Notes: generated by a model from the letters alone, not told the origin. A stretch of DNA of 44,630 bases from Candidatus Pseudobutyricicoccus lothianensis (GCA_904419295.1 CAJFRA010000004.1:68710-113339); one strand, 5' to 3'; shown: positions 8,864 through 17,745, counted from the stretch's first letter. Program-made: numbers and translations.

Positions 8864-8907
8864 TATTTTTCCAGAGGAGGGAGACGCCTCCCTCCTGCTC
8901 TCTACTG

Positions 8908-9405
8908 CTACATGGTGGCAGCAGGCGGCGCAGCAGCGATGGAGTCATCTTCCTCGACCCACTGCTGTACGGGCACCGCCCGGATCACCCCCTGCCGGTT
9001 TCGTGTCACCACAGTGTCTATGCCGGCGTTGATGATCAGGCGCCGGCACATGGAGCAGCTCTCCGGGTAATCGATCATTGCACCGGTCTTCACGTCTTTG
9101 CCCGCCAAATATAAGGTCGCGCCGATCATATCGCTGCGCTGGGCCGAGATGATCGCGTTGGCCTCTGCATGTACCGAACGGCACAGCTCATACCGCTGGC
9201 CCGATGGTATCTGTAGATGTTCCCGCATGCAAAAGCCCATATCATCGCAGTTTTTTCGGCCGCGGGGGGCGCCTGTGTAACCGGTGGCCACGATTTCATC
9301 GTTCTTGACGATGATCGCCCCATAATTCCGCCGCAGGCATGTGCCCCGTTCCAGCACGCTCTCGGCGATATCCAGATAGTAATTTTGTTTGTCGATGCGC
9401 TGCAT
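8908..9405 (-). CDS. Deoxycytidylate (dCMP) deaminase, ComEB-like
   Basis: This enzyme deaminates dCMP to dUMP to feed thymidylate synthesis. The 165-residue protein has the zinc signature H79-A-E81 (VHAEANA), with Glu81 as the proton shuttle, and the second half Y-P-E-S-C117-S-M-C120. Before it lies Y-T-G-A-P-R-G-R-K-N-C-D-D, typical of the dCMP rather than the cytidine deaminases. The final ten residues are an Ala/Pro-rich tail. It starts 25 bp after the ABC ATPase gene ends and is probably co-transcribed with it, although the functions appear unrelated. Confidence 0.93.
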   Translation of the reverse strand: MQRIDKQNYYLDIAESVLERGTCLRRNYGAIIVKNDEIVATGYTGAPRGRKNCDDMGFCMREHLQIPSGQRYELCRSVHAEANAIISAQRSDMIGATLYLAGKDVKTGAMIDYPESCSMCRRLIINAGIDTVVTRNRQGVIRAVPVQQWVEEDDSIAAAPPAATM

Positions 9406-9429
9406 TCCTTCATCCCCATTCTTGTTCTA

Positions 9430-10095
9430 TCATTCTTCCCGCAGCACCCCATCCTCCATACGGACCCGGCGGCCAGCCCGTGCCGCCACCGCGTTATCAT
9501 GGGTGATGAGCACTATGGTATGCCCAGACCGGTGCAGCTCTTCCAGCAGTTCCATCACCTGTTCTCCTGCGGCCTGGTCCAAATTGCCCGTGGGTTCATC
9601 GGCCAAGATCAAAGGCGGCCTGGCGGCAAGGGCCCGTGCAATGGCCACTCTCTGCTGCTGGCCGCCAGATAATTCCGCTGGCCGGTGGCTGGCCCGCTGC
9701 CGCAGCCCCACCTGTTCCAGCGCCTGCAAGGCCAGTTTGCGGCGCAGAGCCGGCACCTCCCCCCGGAATGCCAGGGGCAATTCCACGTTTTCCAGCGCAG
9801 AGAGGGCGGGCGCTAAGTTAAAACTTTGGAACACAAAGCCGATCTGCCTGTTGCGCACCCACGCCCGCTGACTGCCGCTCATCTGGGCCACCAAACGGCC
9901 ATCCAACCGATAGCACCCCTGGGTGGGTTCGTCCAGGCAGCCCAAAATGTTCATCAGCGTGGTTTTGCCGCTGCCAGAGCGCCCCACCACCGCCACGAAC
10001 TCGCCGTCATCCACAGTGAGGTTTACATCCCGCAAAGCCTGTATCCGGCATCCATTGCTGCGATAATCTTTGCAAATGTGGGTCAGATCGATCAT
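9430..10095 (-). CDS. ABC transporter ATP-binding protein (LolD/MacB-type), no adjacent permease
   Basis: The ATPase is 221 residues with Walker A GRSGSGKT (38-45), Q-loop Gln90, signature LSGGQQQR (142-149), Walker B LILADE (162-167), and a switch His in LITHDN. The A-L-R-D-V-N start and D-E-P-T-G-N-L-D block place it in the MacB/LolD/YknY class that drives FtsX-type permeases. No permease is adjacent, so its partner must be elsewhere; the permease at 11516-14134 already has its own ATPase. The ATG at 10095 follows GGAGG; in-frame codons further upstream cross an intergenic region and were rejected. Confidence 0.88.
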   Translation of the reverse strand: MIDLTHICKDYRSNGCRIQALRDVNLTVDDGEFVAVVGRSGSGKTTLMNILGCLDEPTQGCYRLDGRLVAQMSGSQRAWVRNRQIGFVFQSFNLAPALSALENVELPLAFRGEVPALRRKLALQALEQVGLRQRASHRPAELSGGQQQRVAIARALAARPPLILADEPTGNLDQAAGEQVMELLEELHRSGHTIVLITHDNAVAARAGRRVRMEDGVLREE

Positions 10096-10285
10096 TTTGC
10101 CCTTGCCTCCATTATAAAACTCCTGCGGCCATCCTGCAATCTTTTTTCCCAGGGAGCAGGATCCGTCCATATCAGTATTCCCACAGGGCAGGCGATCCAT
10201 GCCGCAGAGCATGGGAAAGCATACACGGCAGATCGCTTGCATCGTCCGCCGTGTCAAAAGGCAACAGCCGTTCATTGATAGAGCA

Positions 10286-10314
10286 TAAAAAAAGACGCCT
10301 TGTCACAGGCGTCT
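10286..10314 (-). terminator. Intrinsic terminator of the glycosyltransferase gene
   Basis: An 8-bp stem AGACGCCT/AGGCGTCT (10293-10300 and 10307-10314) is followed on the minus strand by seven T. It lies 21 bp downstream of the glycosyltransferase stop. Confidence 0.8.
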
Positions 10315-10334
10315 GTTCTATTTTACCGGTCCCA

Positions 10335-11411
10335 TCAATCTCCCGCCTGGCGGCACCGGCCTGTCAAGCCCAGCCGCTCCCCCAATACATCCAGGCCTGT
10401 TGCGGCACGCAGTTTGGCTGTCTGCTGTCTCATTTCTTCCAAGCGGCTGCGGGCCTGCAGCAAGTCTTCTACCACCCAGCACGATGTCTGCCGGCCGGCA
10501 GGGAGCACGAGGCCAATGCCCTGCTGCCGTACAAAATCGGCGTTCTCCTTTTCTTGCTCCAGCTTAGGGGCAAACGCCAGCAAAGGCAGCCCGCAAGCGA
10601 TCGCTTCAAAGATCGTGCTGCCGCCCGGTTTGGAAAGCAGCAAATCGCATCGCGCCATGATATAAGCCAAGTCTTCCCCTTCGCCGATCTGGTGCAGGTT
10701 GTCCGCCAGACCTGCCAGCTTGTGGGAAAGTCCTTGGTTTTGGCCTGTCGCTACGGTCACTTGCACATTGGGAATTGCGGCAAGGTCTTGGTAAAATTCT
10801 TGTTCGGTGGGCATGAGCCCCAGGCCTCCGCCCATCACCAGGATATGCCTCGACTGGCGCTGCCCTGCCGCTGGAACGCGGAATGCAGGGCGCACCGGCA
10901 CGCCGGTGATGAGGATCTGTTCTGGTGCCACGCCCCACTGGCGCAGCATCTGGGCGGTGTGGGCGGAGGCGGCGCAATAGAGGTCCACGCCGGGGGCGGT
11001 CCACTGGCGGTGGCAGCTGACATCGGTAATGCAGCTGACCAGCGTATAGCTGGCTCCTCTTTGCTTATATGCTGCCGCCAGCTGCGTACACTGGGGCAGT
11101 GTGGAAATCACCACCTGGGGGCGGTATTCTTCCACCAGGCGGCTGATGGCTCGCATCAGCAGGGGCCAGATGGGGCGGAACGATGGTTCTCCGCTGCTGT
11201 ACAATTTATCATAGACCGGACCTCCCCGGCGCACCATGGCGCCAAACAGGCGGTATACCCGGCGGCTGCCTGCGTCGCCCAACGCCTGCTGCCACAGATC
11301 TGCCACTGTGACCCGTGCGTCAGGCCGCATCAGGTGAATGTGCTGTTCGAAAGCCCGGGCTGCGCTCCAATGTCCTTGGCCAAACCGTCCAGTTATGATC
11401 AGGATGTCCAT
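10335..11411 (-). CDS. Diacylglycerol glycosyltransferase-like protein (MGDG synthase/UgtP family)
   Basis: This 358-residue GT28-type glycosyltransferase starts MDILIITGRFGQGHWSAA, the N-terminal motif of MGDG synthase/UgtP enzymes, which glycosylate diacylglycerol on the inner face of the membrane. The C-terminal nucleotide-sugar domain shows VMGGGLGLMP, C-D-L-L-L-S-K-P-G-G-S-T near residue 270, and E-A-I-A-C-G-L-P. MurG shares the fold, but this N-terminal motif argues against MurG. The ATG at 11411 has an excellent AAAGGAGG site. It is a single-gene unit between the upstream permease gene and its own terminator. Confidence 0.85.
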   Translation of the reverse strand: MDILIITGRFGQGHWSAARAFEQHIHLMRPDARVTVADLWQQALGDAGSRRVYRLFGAMVRRGGPVYDKLYSSGEPSFRPIWPLLMRAISRLVEEYRPQVVISTLPQCTQLAAAYKQRGASYTLVSCITDVSCHRQWTAPGVDLYCAASAHTAQMLRQWGVAPEQILITGVPVRPAFRVPAAGQRQSRHILVMGGGLGLMPTEQEFYQDLAAIPNVQVTVATGQNQGLSHKLAGLADNLHQIGEGEDLAYIMARCDLLLSKPGGSTIFEAIACGLPLLAFAPKLEQEKENADFVRQQGIGLVLPAGRQTSCWVVEDLLQARSRLEEMRQQTAKLRAATGLDVLGERLGLTGRCRQAGD

Positions 11412-11435
11412 ATCTCTTTCCTCCTTTGCAGCTTT

Positions 11436-11444
11436 ATTGTAACA
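11436..11444 (-). promoter_or_regulatory. Possible extended -10 promoter for the glycosyltransferase
   Basis: On the minus strand a TGTTACAAT element (extended -10 form) lies 25 bp before the start codon. No good -35 box was seen. Confidence 0.4.
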
Positions 11445-11515
11445 AAGGATTCTTAAACTCCGCGTCATGAATTTCTTTCAAATTTATAAAGATTGGATAA
11501 AATCTCCGTAAACCG

Positions 11516-14134
11516 CTAAATATTCTCCTGCCGCAAGCCTTCGATGATGTTCTGCCGCCGGATCTTGGCGCTGCCGTAAAGCATAGTGATCCCCACCACG
11601 GCATAAACCGCCAGCACGGCCACCAGCACGCTGCCCCAAGGCACGAAAAAGCCAAAGGAGAAATTGCGGGCCATAATCTGATAGAGCAGATACATCACCC
11701 CAAAGCTGATGGGCAGACCGTACAGCAGCGCTTTTAAGCCGTAAAAAATGGATTCATACTTCATCATGCGGTCGAAGCCCGTGGGCGTCATGCCTACGCT
11801 CTTGAGCATGGCAAACTCCCGCTTGCGCAGCGCAATGCTGGTGGAGATGGTATTGAAGATGTTGGCCACACTGATGAGGGCCAGCAGTGTGACGAAGCCG
11901 TAGGTAAACACCTGGATAATAATCGTCATGCTCTCCACTGCCCGGCGCATCTCGGCCACGTTGGTGACAAAAAAGGAGAGATCTTCTCGGGAGTACTGGC
12001 TGGTCACTTGCTCCAGTTGGCGGGTCAGCTGCTGATCTTCATCGGAATTGAAATAGAGTTCGGCGCGCAGAGGGAATGCCCCGTTCTGCTGGGCAAAATC
12101 CAACAGGTCTTGCCGGCGCATCACCAAGACGGTAAGCAGCGGATCTTCGACATAGGAGGGCATCCCTTTGGGAAATTCTTCGGCCAAGGCAGCCACCGGT
12201 ATCTCCGCCTGGATCTGCCCTAAGTGCTCGCCTTCGTCGTCAAACTGCTCTGCATACCAATCCAGGCTGTCCCCTGCTTCCACCTGAAAGATCTGGTACG
12301 TCTCCATTTGGTAGCCGGTACGCAGGGTCAAAGTATTGACCAATATCGCCTGGCCCTGGGGTACTTGCTCTTCCCGCAGCCCCTGGCTTTCCAAATAGGC
12401 GGCAAAACTCTTTTCATCCAGGCCCACCAAAGCGGGCTGCGCGGCGATATCTTCTTCCCTCCGGTTCTGATACAACGGGCTGGCCTCCACCTGCGCCTGG
12501 GCCTCCGGTGTCAGCAGCCCCTCAGTCCGAATGGCGCCGTCTTCTTTCAGCAAAGAGCTTCTTCCGCTGTCCGCCTGGCCCTCTTCCTGGATCTGCCGGA
12601 ACATCTGCTGCGCTTGCTCTGCGCCGGTCTCATCCTGCACCCCGCCATATACGTTCACATCGTAGTCGATCCCCTGGAGCGTCATGTGGTAGGCGTTGCG
12701 CAAATACGTGGAAAAGCTGGCTGCCATGAGGAACAGCACCACACTGATCACCAAAGAGAAGACGGTGGCCCGGTAACGCCCCTGGTTCCTCTTTAGGTTT
12801 TTCAGCCCCAATTCGGCAGTAAAACCAAATATTTTCCGTGTGAATGGAGAAGTCCTTACAGTCCTTTGTTTCAGCTTGATATCCCCTGTTTGGCGGATGG
12901 CCTCGATGGCGGTGATCCGGGATGCCTGGTGAGCGGGCAGCCATGCGGAGATGAAGATCGTCAACGCGGAGATCACCACAGCCATCAGCAGAGACGGCAC
13001 AGAGACCGCCAGCCGCAAAGGCACTTGAAGCGAAAAAGACTGCTGCATCATCGGGCTGATGAAATGGAAGGTGATGCCGATGCCCACCAAGCCGCAGACC
13101 ATGCCGATGGGTATGGCGATGGCTCCCAGCACAGCTCCCTCAAAAAACACACTGCTGCGTTTCTGGGCTTTGGTGGCCCCCACACTGGAGAGCATCCCCA
13201 AATACCGGCTCCGCTCAGAAAGAGAGATGGCAAAGGCATTGTAGATCAAAGAAACCGATCCTATCACGATGATGGCGATGATGACAGCCACCAGCATATA
13301 CAATGTGGTCATAGTGGCTCCATCGTCCACCAAGCCCATATATCGCAGCAATTCTGTGTTAAACAACAGCTGGTCCTGGCTGAGCCCCAGGCTGTCCGCC
13401 AGTTCCCGGCCCACATCGAACACGGCGGCATCCACCTTTTTCAAAGCCACTTGGGCTGTCAAAGGGGCGCGGCTGGGCTGCATCTGCCCATAGGCGGCAT
13501 AAGCGGGCGAAAAATCATACAGCCCATTTTGGTGAAAAGAACCCACAATAGTCCACTGGGTCTGCCGTTCGGGCAAAAAGGTTTCTTCTGCTGCGTCAAA
13601 CCGGTAATTTTGGCTCAATTCAAACTCTGGCCGGGGCTGCCCATGTTCCATTGCCACCCGCTTGCCCTGGGAAAATGTCACCACATCTCCCACCTGATAT
13701 TGGGGGTTGTCATCGAAAAATTCCTGCTGCACGATGATCTCTCCGGGCGCCTGGGGCATCCGCCCCTGTTCCAGTTCCATCGGCAGGATGGAAAAACCAC
13801 TGTCTGTCAATTCCTCCACATACAAAAAAGGTTTGTTTTTCCGCTGTGGATCCGGGATCTGGGCATAGCCTTGGGTATACCGCAGCCCGATCTGTTCCAC
13901 CCGGTCATCTTGTGCCGCTTTTTCCGCCTGCTCCGGCGTCAGCTCCAAAAGCTTCACTTGCCAGTTGCCGGTGCGGGCCAAAGTATCCCGCCGGGCCATA
14001 TCCAAAAAAGAGACGGTCAAGCTGGATACCGCTGTGATCATGGCCACAGAGATGATGATGCCCAAAATGGTCACCAAAGTGCGGCGTTTGTTCAGGTGCA
14101 TATGCCGCAGGGTCAGGCGCTGGATAATGTTCAT
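11516..14134 (-). CDS. Large FtsX-type ABC transporter permease with two extracytoplasmic domains
   Basis: The permease is 872 residues. A first membrane helix (about 20-42) is followed by an external domain (43-280) and three helices ending near 410, which form one FtsX module. A fifth helix (about 450-470), a second external domain (470-740) and three terminal helices form a second module. This 1+3+1+3 plan is the duplicated FtsX/MacB-type layout and not the ten-helix BceB plan. It overlaps its ATPase gene by 4 bp and is the last gene of a regulator-kinase-ATPase-permease operon, which suggests export or sensing of an envelope-active peptide or lipid. The substrate is not deducible. Confidence 0.88.
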   Translation of the reverse strand: MNIIQRLTLRHMHLNKRRTLVTILGIIISVAMITAVSSLTVSFLDMARRDTLARTGNWQVKLLELTPEQAEKAAQDDRVEQIGLRYTQGYAQIPDPQRKNKPFLYVEELTDSGFSILPMELEQGRMPQAPGEIIVQQEFFDDNPQYQVGDVVTFSQGKRVAMEHGQPRPEFELSQNYRFDAAEETFLPERQTQWTIVGSFHQNGLYDFSPAYAAYGQMQPSRAPLTAQVALKKVDAAVFDVGRELADSLGLSQDQLLFNTELLRYMGLVDDGATMTTLYMLVAVIIAIIVIGSVSLIYNAFAISLSERSRYLGMLSSVGATKAQKRSSVFFEGAVLGAIAIPIGMVCGLVGIGITFHFISPMMQQSFSLQVPLRLAVSVPSLLMAVVISALTIFISAWLPAHQASRITAIEAIRQTGDIKLKQRTVRTSPFTRKIFGFTAELGLKNLKRNQGRYRATVFSLVISVVLFLMAASFSTYLRNAYHMTLQGIDYDVNVYGGVQDETGAEQAQQMFRQIQEEGQADSGRSSLLKEDGAIRTEGLLTPEAQAQVEASPLYQNRREEDIAAQPALVGLDEKSFAAYLESQGLREEQVPQGQAILVNTLTLRTGYQMETYQIFQVEAGDSLDWYAEQFDDEGEHLGQIQAEIPVAALAEEFPKGMPSYVEDPLLTVLVMRRQDLLDFAQQNGAFPLRAELYFNSDEDQQLTRQLEQVTSQYSREDLSFFVTNVAEMRRAVESMTIIIQVFTYGFVTLLALISVANIFNTISTSIALRKREFAMLKSVGMTPTGFDRMMKYESIFYGLKALLYGLPISFGVMYLLYQIMARNFSFGFFVPWGSVLVAVLAVYAVVGITMLYGSAKIRRQNIIEGLRQENI

Positions 14135-14814
14135 TGCCCCTTCACCTCATCTCTGGCAATGCGCCCATCTTCGATGGAGATGACCCGGTCGGCCTGTAGC
14201 GCAATGTGCTCATCGTGGGTGATGATGAGAAGGGTCTGCTGATAGGCCCGGTGGAACATTTTCAGCAGGGCGATGATCTCCGCGCTGTTTTTGCTGTCCA
14301 GATTGCCGGTGGGCTCATCTGCCAGCACAATGGCCGGATGGTTGATCAGCGCCCGGCCGATGGAGACCCTTTGCTGCTGCCCGCCGGAAAGCTGGTTCGG
14401 CAAATGATGGAGCCGCCCTTGCAGGCCCAAAGTCTCCACCAGCTCTTTCAAGTGGCCTTTGTCCACCTTGTGTCCATCCAACAGCACAGGCAGTGTAATG
14501 TTCTCCTCCACATCCAGCACAGGGATCAAGTTGTAAAACTGATAGATCAACCCGATCTGCCGGCGGCGGAACACCGCCAGGCGGCTCTCATCCAGCCGGT
14601 ATAAGTCGGTGTTTTCCACCATCACCCGGCCGGAAGTGGGCCGGTCCACCCCGCCTAGGATGTGCAGCAGGGTGGATTTTCCCGATCCCGATGGGCCGAT
14701 GATGGCCACAAATTCCCCTTTTTGCACCGAGAAAGACACATGGTCCAGGGCTCGCACCTCAGTCTCCCCTTTGCCATATGTCTTACACAGGTCTTCGATC
14801 CGCAAGATCTCCAT
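14131..14814 (-). CDS. ABC transporter ATP-binding protein, partner of the FtsX-type permease
   Basis: The ATPase is 227 residues with Walker A GPSGSGKS (40-47), signature LSGGQQQR, Walker [13 protein letters not shown], and a switch His in LIITHD. It belongs to the MacB/LolD/BceA class. The ATG at 14814 follows GAGGAGC. Its stop overlaps the permease start by 4 bp (ATGA), so the pair is clearly one transporter. A palindrome and repeated GGTGAC elements lie just upstream, so the transporter may have its own promoter in addition to read-through from the kinase gene. Confidence 0.93.
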   Translation of the reverse strand: MEILRIEDLCKTYGKGETEVRALDHVSFSVQKGEFVAIIGPSGSGKSTLLHILGGVDRPTSGRVMVENTDLYRLDESRLAVFRRRQIGLIYQFYNLIPVLDVEENITLPVLLDGHKVDKGHLKELVETLGLQGRLHHLPNQLSGGQQQRVSIGRALINHPAIVLADEPTGNLDSKNSAEIIALLKMFHRAYQQTLLIITHDEHIALQADRVISIEDGRIARDEVKGQ

Positions 14815-14861
14815 TTTTCTTTGCTCCTCTCGGTCTGCGGCTTTCTGCCGTTTCTGCCCTT

Positions 14862-14915
14862 ATGGTACCAAGTGCAGGTGACAGCCCGGTGACTGTTTGG
14901 GTGACGGATTTGTCA
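14862..14915 (-). promoter_or_regulatory. Predicted response-regulator operator and promoter before the ABC genes
   Basis: On the plus strand GGTGAC occurs three times at 11-12 bp spacing (14877, 14888 and 14900). The last copy begins the near-palindrome TGACGGATTTGTCA (14902-14915), which overlaps the kinase stop codon. A possible minus-strand -10, TACCAT, lies at 14862-14867. The palindrome matches the one upstream of the regulator gene at 16673-16686, which supports autoregulation. No direct evidence of binding exists. Confidence 0.55.
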
Positions 14916-15908
14916 CACAGTGGCCTGCTTGTAAAACCGGAGCACGAAATGGCCGCCTGGGCCGGGCAGTGCCGTAATGTCCGCGTTTTGCCCCTCTAAA
15001 AAGCTGCGGGCCATGGCCAAGCCGATGCCCACGCTGCCAGCCGATGCTTCTTTGCCCCGGTAAAACCGCTGAAAGACATAGGGCAGCTCCTGCCGCCGGA
15101 TCCCTGGGCCCGAATCCAAGATCACCACTTGGGTATACAGCGGGTTTTCCGTGGCTTCAATGGTGATAGACCCACCTTCCGGCGTGTGTTCCATGCAGTT
15201 TTTCAACACATTCAGCAAGGCTTCGGCGGTCCACTGGCTGTCGCACAGCAGCGGCTGCTGGGTCTGGTCGCAGATCTTCACCTGAATGTCTTTTACATCC
15301 AGAGGGATGCGGATGGGGTCCAGTGCCCGCTGGAGCAGCTGGGAAAGATCCACCGGTCTGCACTGAAACGTGATAACACCGGCATCTAGCCGGGCCAACT
15401 TGAGCAGCGAGGTCACGAGCCATTCGATGCGCTGCAACTGGGTCTGGATGCTCCGGGTAAATTCCTGCCGGCGCTGAGGGTCCAGATCCGGCTGCCGCAG
15501 CAGGTCGGCCATCACGGTCATAGAGGTGATCGGTGTCTTCAGCTGGTGGGATATGTTGGAGATCGCATCAGCCAATGCCTGTCTTTCTCGGCCCATTTGA
15601 TCCTTTTGCTCCGAAAGGCGCATCACCACTTTGTAGATCTCGGTGCGCAGCAGGCTCAGCTCCCCTTCCTTGTGATCTTGGATCTCCAGGGTGAAATCGC
15701 CCGCTGCCACCCGGCGCAAGTAATCGGCCAGTTGGGCGATCTGCCGGTACCGGTACCAGGTAAACCCGGCAGAAAGCAGGCACAAGGCGCCGAAGCCGCA
15801 CAGGAAGGCTGGCACCGCCTGGGGCGCCCATTGGTAGACCATGCCTGTCACCACCAGTGCCACCGCGGCCATGGCCAAACAATAGAGCCGCACTTCCCGG
15901 TTGCGCAT
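14913..15908 (-). CDS. Sensor histidine kinase with minimal external loop
   Basis: This 331-residue kinase has two membrane helices (about 8-27 and 33-51) joined by only a few residues, so there is no sensory domain outside the membrane. It has a HAMP-like linker and an H-box S-N-I-S-H-Q-L-K-T-P with His121, followed by N-box (LLNVLKNCMEHT), G1 (DSGPGI) and G2 (GSVGIGLAMA). Kinases of this build next to an ABC exporter (BceS type) sense through the transporter; this is inferred here. The ATG at 15908 overlaps the regulator stop by one base (TGATG). A GTG at 15911 is an equally possible start. Confidence 0.92.
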   Translation of the reverse strand: MRNREVRLYCLAMAAVALVVTGMVYQWAPQAVPAFLCGFGALCLLSAGFTWYRYRQIAQLADYLRRVAAGDFTLEIQDHKEGELSLLRTEIYKVVMRLSEQKDQMGRERQALADAISNISHQLKTPITSMTVMADLLRQPDLDPQRRQEFTRSIQTQLQRIEWLVTSLLKLARLDAGVITFQCRPVDLSQLLQRALDPIRIPLDVKDIQVKICDQTQQPLLCDSQWTAEALLNVLKNCMEHTPEGGSITIEATENPLYTQVVILDSGPGIRRQELPYVFQRFYRGKEASAGSVGIGLAMARSFLEGQNADITALPGPGGHFVLRFYKQATV

Positions 15909-16597
15909 CACAGCTGGCCCTCCTTTTCCAGTTTGTAGCCCACGCCCCGCACGGTCTTGATGATCTGCGGATCTTGCGGGTCTTGTTCCAGCTTGTCCCG
16001 CAGCCGTTTGATATACACTGTCAGCGTGTTGTCGTTGACAAAGTCACCGGCCACATCCCAGATATTTTCCAGCAGCTGCCCCCGGGTGAGCACTTGGCCT
16101 GGGTGATTCAAAAAGGCCAGCAGCAGCCGGTATTCCAGCGCTGTCAGCAATACCTCTTCCCCCTGTTTCCAGACCCGCGCCTCGCTGGTGTTGACCCGCA
16201 GGTCACCCAGCTTGAATTGGCTGTGGTTGCTATCTCCTTTGTAGCGGCGCAGCACCGATTTGATGCGGGAGATGAGCTCCCGCACCCGGAAGGGCTTTGT
16301 AATGTAATCGTCTCCCCCCATGTCCAGCCCCATCACCACATTCACCTCGTCATCCATGGCGGTCAAAAAGATCACCGGCGCCTCTCCCCACCCCTTTGCC
16401 CGGCGGCATAAGTCATAGCCGCTGCCGCCCGGCAGGGTCAGATCCAGCAAATAAAGGTCAAAACGCCTCTTCTCCATGGCAGCCAAGGCGGTGGGGCAGT
16501 CGCCGCACACCGTCACCTGCCACCCTTCCTGCCCCAATGAATACTCCAGCCCCATAGCAATGGCGCTGTCGTCTTCCGCCAGCAAGATCTGTATCAT
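15908..16597 (-). CDS. OmpR-family response regulator
   Basis: The regulator is 229 residues. The receiver domain (1-118) has acidic Asp9/Asp10, phosphoacceptor Asp52 in YLLDLTLPGGSG, a conserved Thr in FLTAMDD and Lys in TKPF. The C-terminal winged helix (130-225) ends T-V-Y-I-K-R-L-R-D-K-L then R-G-V-G-Y. It begins the operon for the adjacent kinase and ABC transporter and most likely binds the two TGACA-N4-TGTCA-like sites described at 16673 and 14902. The ATG at 16597 is preceded by AGAGGAGGAAGG. Confidence 0.95.
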   Translation of the reverse strand: MIQILLAEDDSAIAMGLEYSLGQEGWQVTVCGDCPTALAAMEKRRFDLYLLDLTLPGGSGYDLCRRAKGWGEAPVIFLTAMDDEVNVVMGLDMGGDDYITKPFRVRELISRIKSVLRRYKGDSNHSQFKLGDLRVNTSEARVWKQGEEVLLTALEYRLLLAFLNHPGQVLTRGQLLENIWDVAGDFVNDNTLTVYIKRLRDKLEQDPQDPQIIKTVRGVGYKLEKEGQL

Positions 16598-16644
16598 CGG
16601 TCCCTTCCTCCTCTGGGTCTCTGTCTCAAATTCCTTTTGTTTTT

Positions 16645-16686
16645 ATTGTACTCCATCCTGCGCCGGGGTACATGACAAATTTGTCA
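16645..16686 (-). promoter_or_regulatory. Predicted operator and -10 of the two-component operon
   Basis: A perfect 14-bp palindrome TGACAAATTTGTCA lies at 16673-16686. Downstream on the minus strand is TACAAT (16645-16650), a candidate -10 with no convincing -35 at 17 bp. This arrangement is expected for an activator-dependent promoter. Confidence 0.6.
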
Positions 16687-16732
16687 CCCAGCCCTTTCTG
16701 CAATGTATACCGGTATTTCTTTGCCCAACCCC

Positions 16733-16761
16733 TTGCATCCTTATGCGCCATTGATTACAAT
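16733..16761 (+). promoter_or_regulatory. Predicted promoter of the YitT gene
   Basis: TTGCAT (16733-16738) and TACAAT (16756-16761) are separated by 17 bp, about 50 bp before the start codon. Confidence 0.6.
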
Positions 16762-16811
16762 GGCCCCAGAAATCCGGCGCCCCGGCGCCCTGCGAAAGGT
16801 GGTCCCTCTCC

Positions 16812-17666
16812 ATGCACAAAAGACGTTCTTCTCCCGTTTCTGGCTTCTTTCAACTCACATTGGGTACCATATTGGTGGTGCTTGGGGTCTATTTTTTCAA
16901 GTTCCCCAACCATTTCTCTTTTGGCGGCGTCACTGGCCTGGCAGTCGTGGCCGAACCTTATCTGCCCATCAGCGCCAGTGATTTCACCTTCCTGGTCAAC
17001 ATGTTGCTGCTTGTGGTGGGGTTTGCCTTTTTAGGCCGCCAATTCGGCCTGAAAACAGTCTACACCAGTTTATTGATGAGCGTACTGCTCTCTCTTCTGG
17101 AACGGATATGCCCGCTTTCCGCTCCGCTGACCGATCAGCCTGTGCTGGAGCTGGGCTTTGCCATCGCCCTGCCGGCGGTCGGTGCAGCCCTTCTGTTCCA
17201 GCAGGAGGCTTCGGGCGGCGGCACAGATATCATCGCCATGGTGCTGAAGAAATACACCAACATCCACATCGGCCAGGCCCTGTTTTACAGCGACCTGCTG
17301 TTCGTGGTGTGCAGCGCCCTGGTCTTTGGCGTACAGACCCTGCTCTTCTCCTTTGCCGGGTTGATGATCAAATCATTGGTCATCGACAATGTGATCGCTT
17401 CGCTGAACACATCCAAATGTTTCAGCATCATCTGCACCCGACCGGAGCCCATCTGCCAATTCATCACCGACACTTTGGGCCGGGGCGCCACGGTGGTGGC
17501 TGCCGAAGGTGCTTTTACCCATGAAAAACGCAGCATCCTTTATACGGCCCTCAGCCCTGCAGAGGCGCTGCGCCTCAGGCGCTTTTTGCGGGAACAGGAT
17601 CCTTCTGCTTTCGTCATGGTGTCTACATCCAGCGAGATTTTGGGCCGTGGCTTTCAAAACGCCTGA
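16812..17666 (+). CDS. YitT family membrane protein (DUF161 + DUF2179)
   Basis: The protein is 284 residues with about five to six membrane helices. It shows the family patterns F-K-F-P-N-H-F-S-F-G-G-V-T-G-L-A near residue 29, and Q-Q-E-A-S-G-G-G-T-D-I-I-A in the second half. A C-terminal soluble DUF2179 domain (about 205-284) follows. Function in this family is not settled; some members are annotated as putative transporters. It is read divergently from the two-component operon and appears to be a single-gene unit. Confidence 0.9.
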   Translation: MHKRRSSPVSGFFQLTLGTILVVLGVYFFKFPNHFSFGGVTGLAVVAEPYLPISASDFTFLVNMLLLVVGFAFLGRQFGLKTVYTSLLMSVLLSLLERICPLSAPLTDQPVLELGFAIALPAVGAALLFQQEASGGGTDIIAMVLKKYTNIHIGQALFYSDLLFVVCSALVFGVQTLLFSFAGLMIKSLVIDNVIASLNTSKCFSIICTRPEPICQFITDTLGRGATVVAAEGAFTHEKRSILYTALSPAEALRLRRFLREQDPSAFVMVSTSSEILGRGFQNA

Positions 17667-17690
17667 GCCGTCAGATCCCTCCAAACAGCA

Positions 17691-17731
17691 AAAATGCAGC
17701 GCGGTGTGAATTGAACACACCGCGCTGCATT
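17691..17731 (-). terminator. Terminator of the cold-shock gene
   Basis: A perfect 16-bp stem (arms 17693-17708 and 17716-17731) with a 7-nt loop is followed on the minus strand by TTTT. It also lies 25 bp after the YitT stop and may end that transcript too, though without a clear T-run. Confidence 0.8.
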
Positions 17732-17745
17732 GGACTGTGAAATGC

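Noticed and set aside
10096-10134. TTGCAG-17-TATAAT on the minus strand before the lone ABC ATPase gene.
   Set aside because: The -10 box touches the GGAGG ribosome site, so a transcript started there would lose that site. It is more likely chance, or the true start lies further upstream.
10230-10258. TTGACA on the minus strand upstream of the lone ABC ATPase gene.
   Set aside because: No acceptable -10 box lies at 16-18 bp; the nearest TATGCT is 28 bp away.
11174-11190. GAAC-GATG-GTTC, similar to a Gram-positive LexA box.
   Set aside because: It lies deep inside the glycosyltransferase coding sequence and far from any promoter.
12866-14242. Long plus-strand frame (458 codons), His/Gln-rich.
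   Set aside because: It is antisense to the permease and ATPase genes, which have full motif support.
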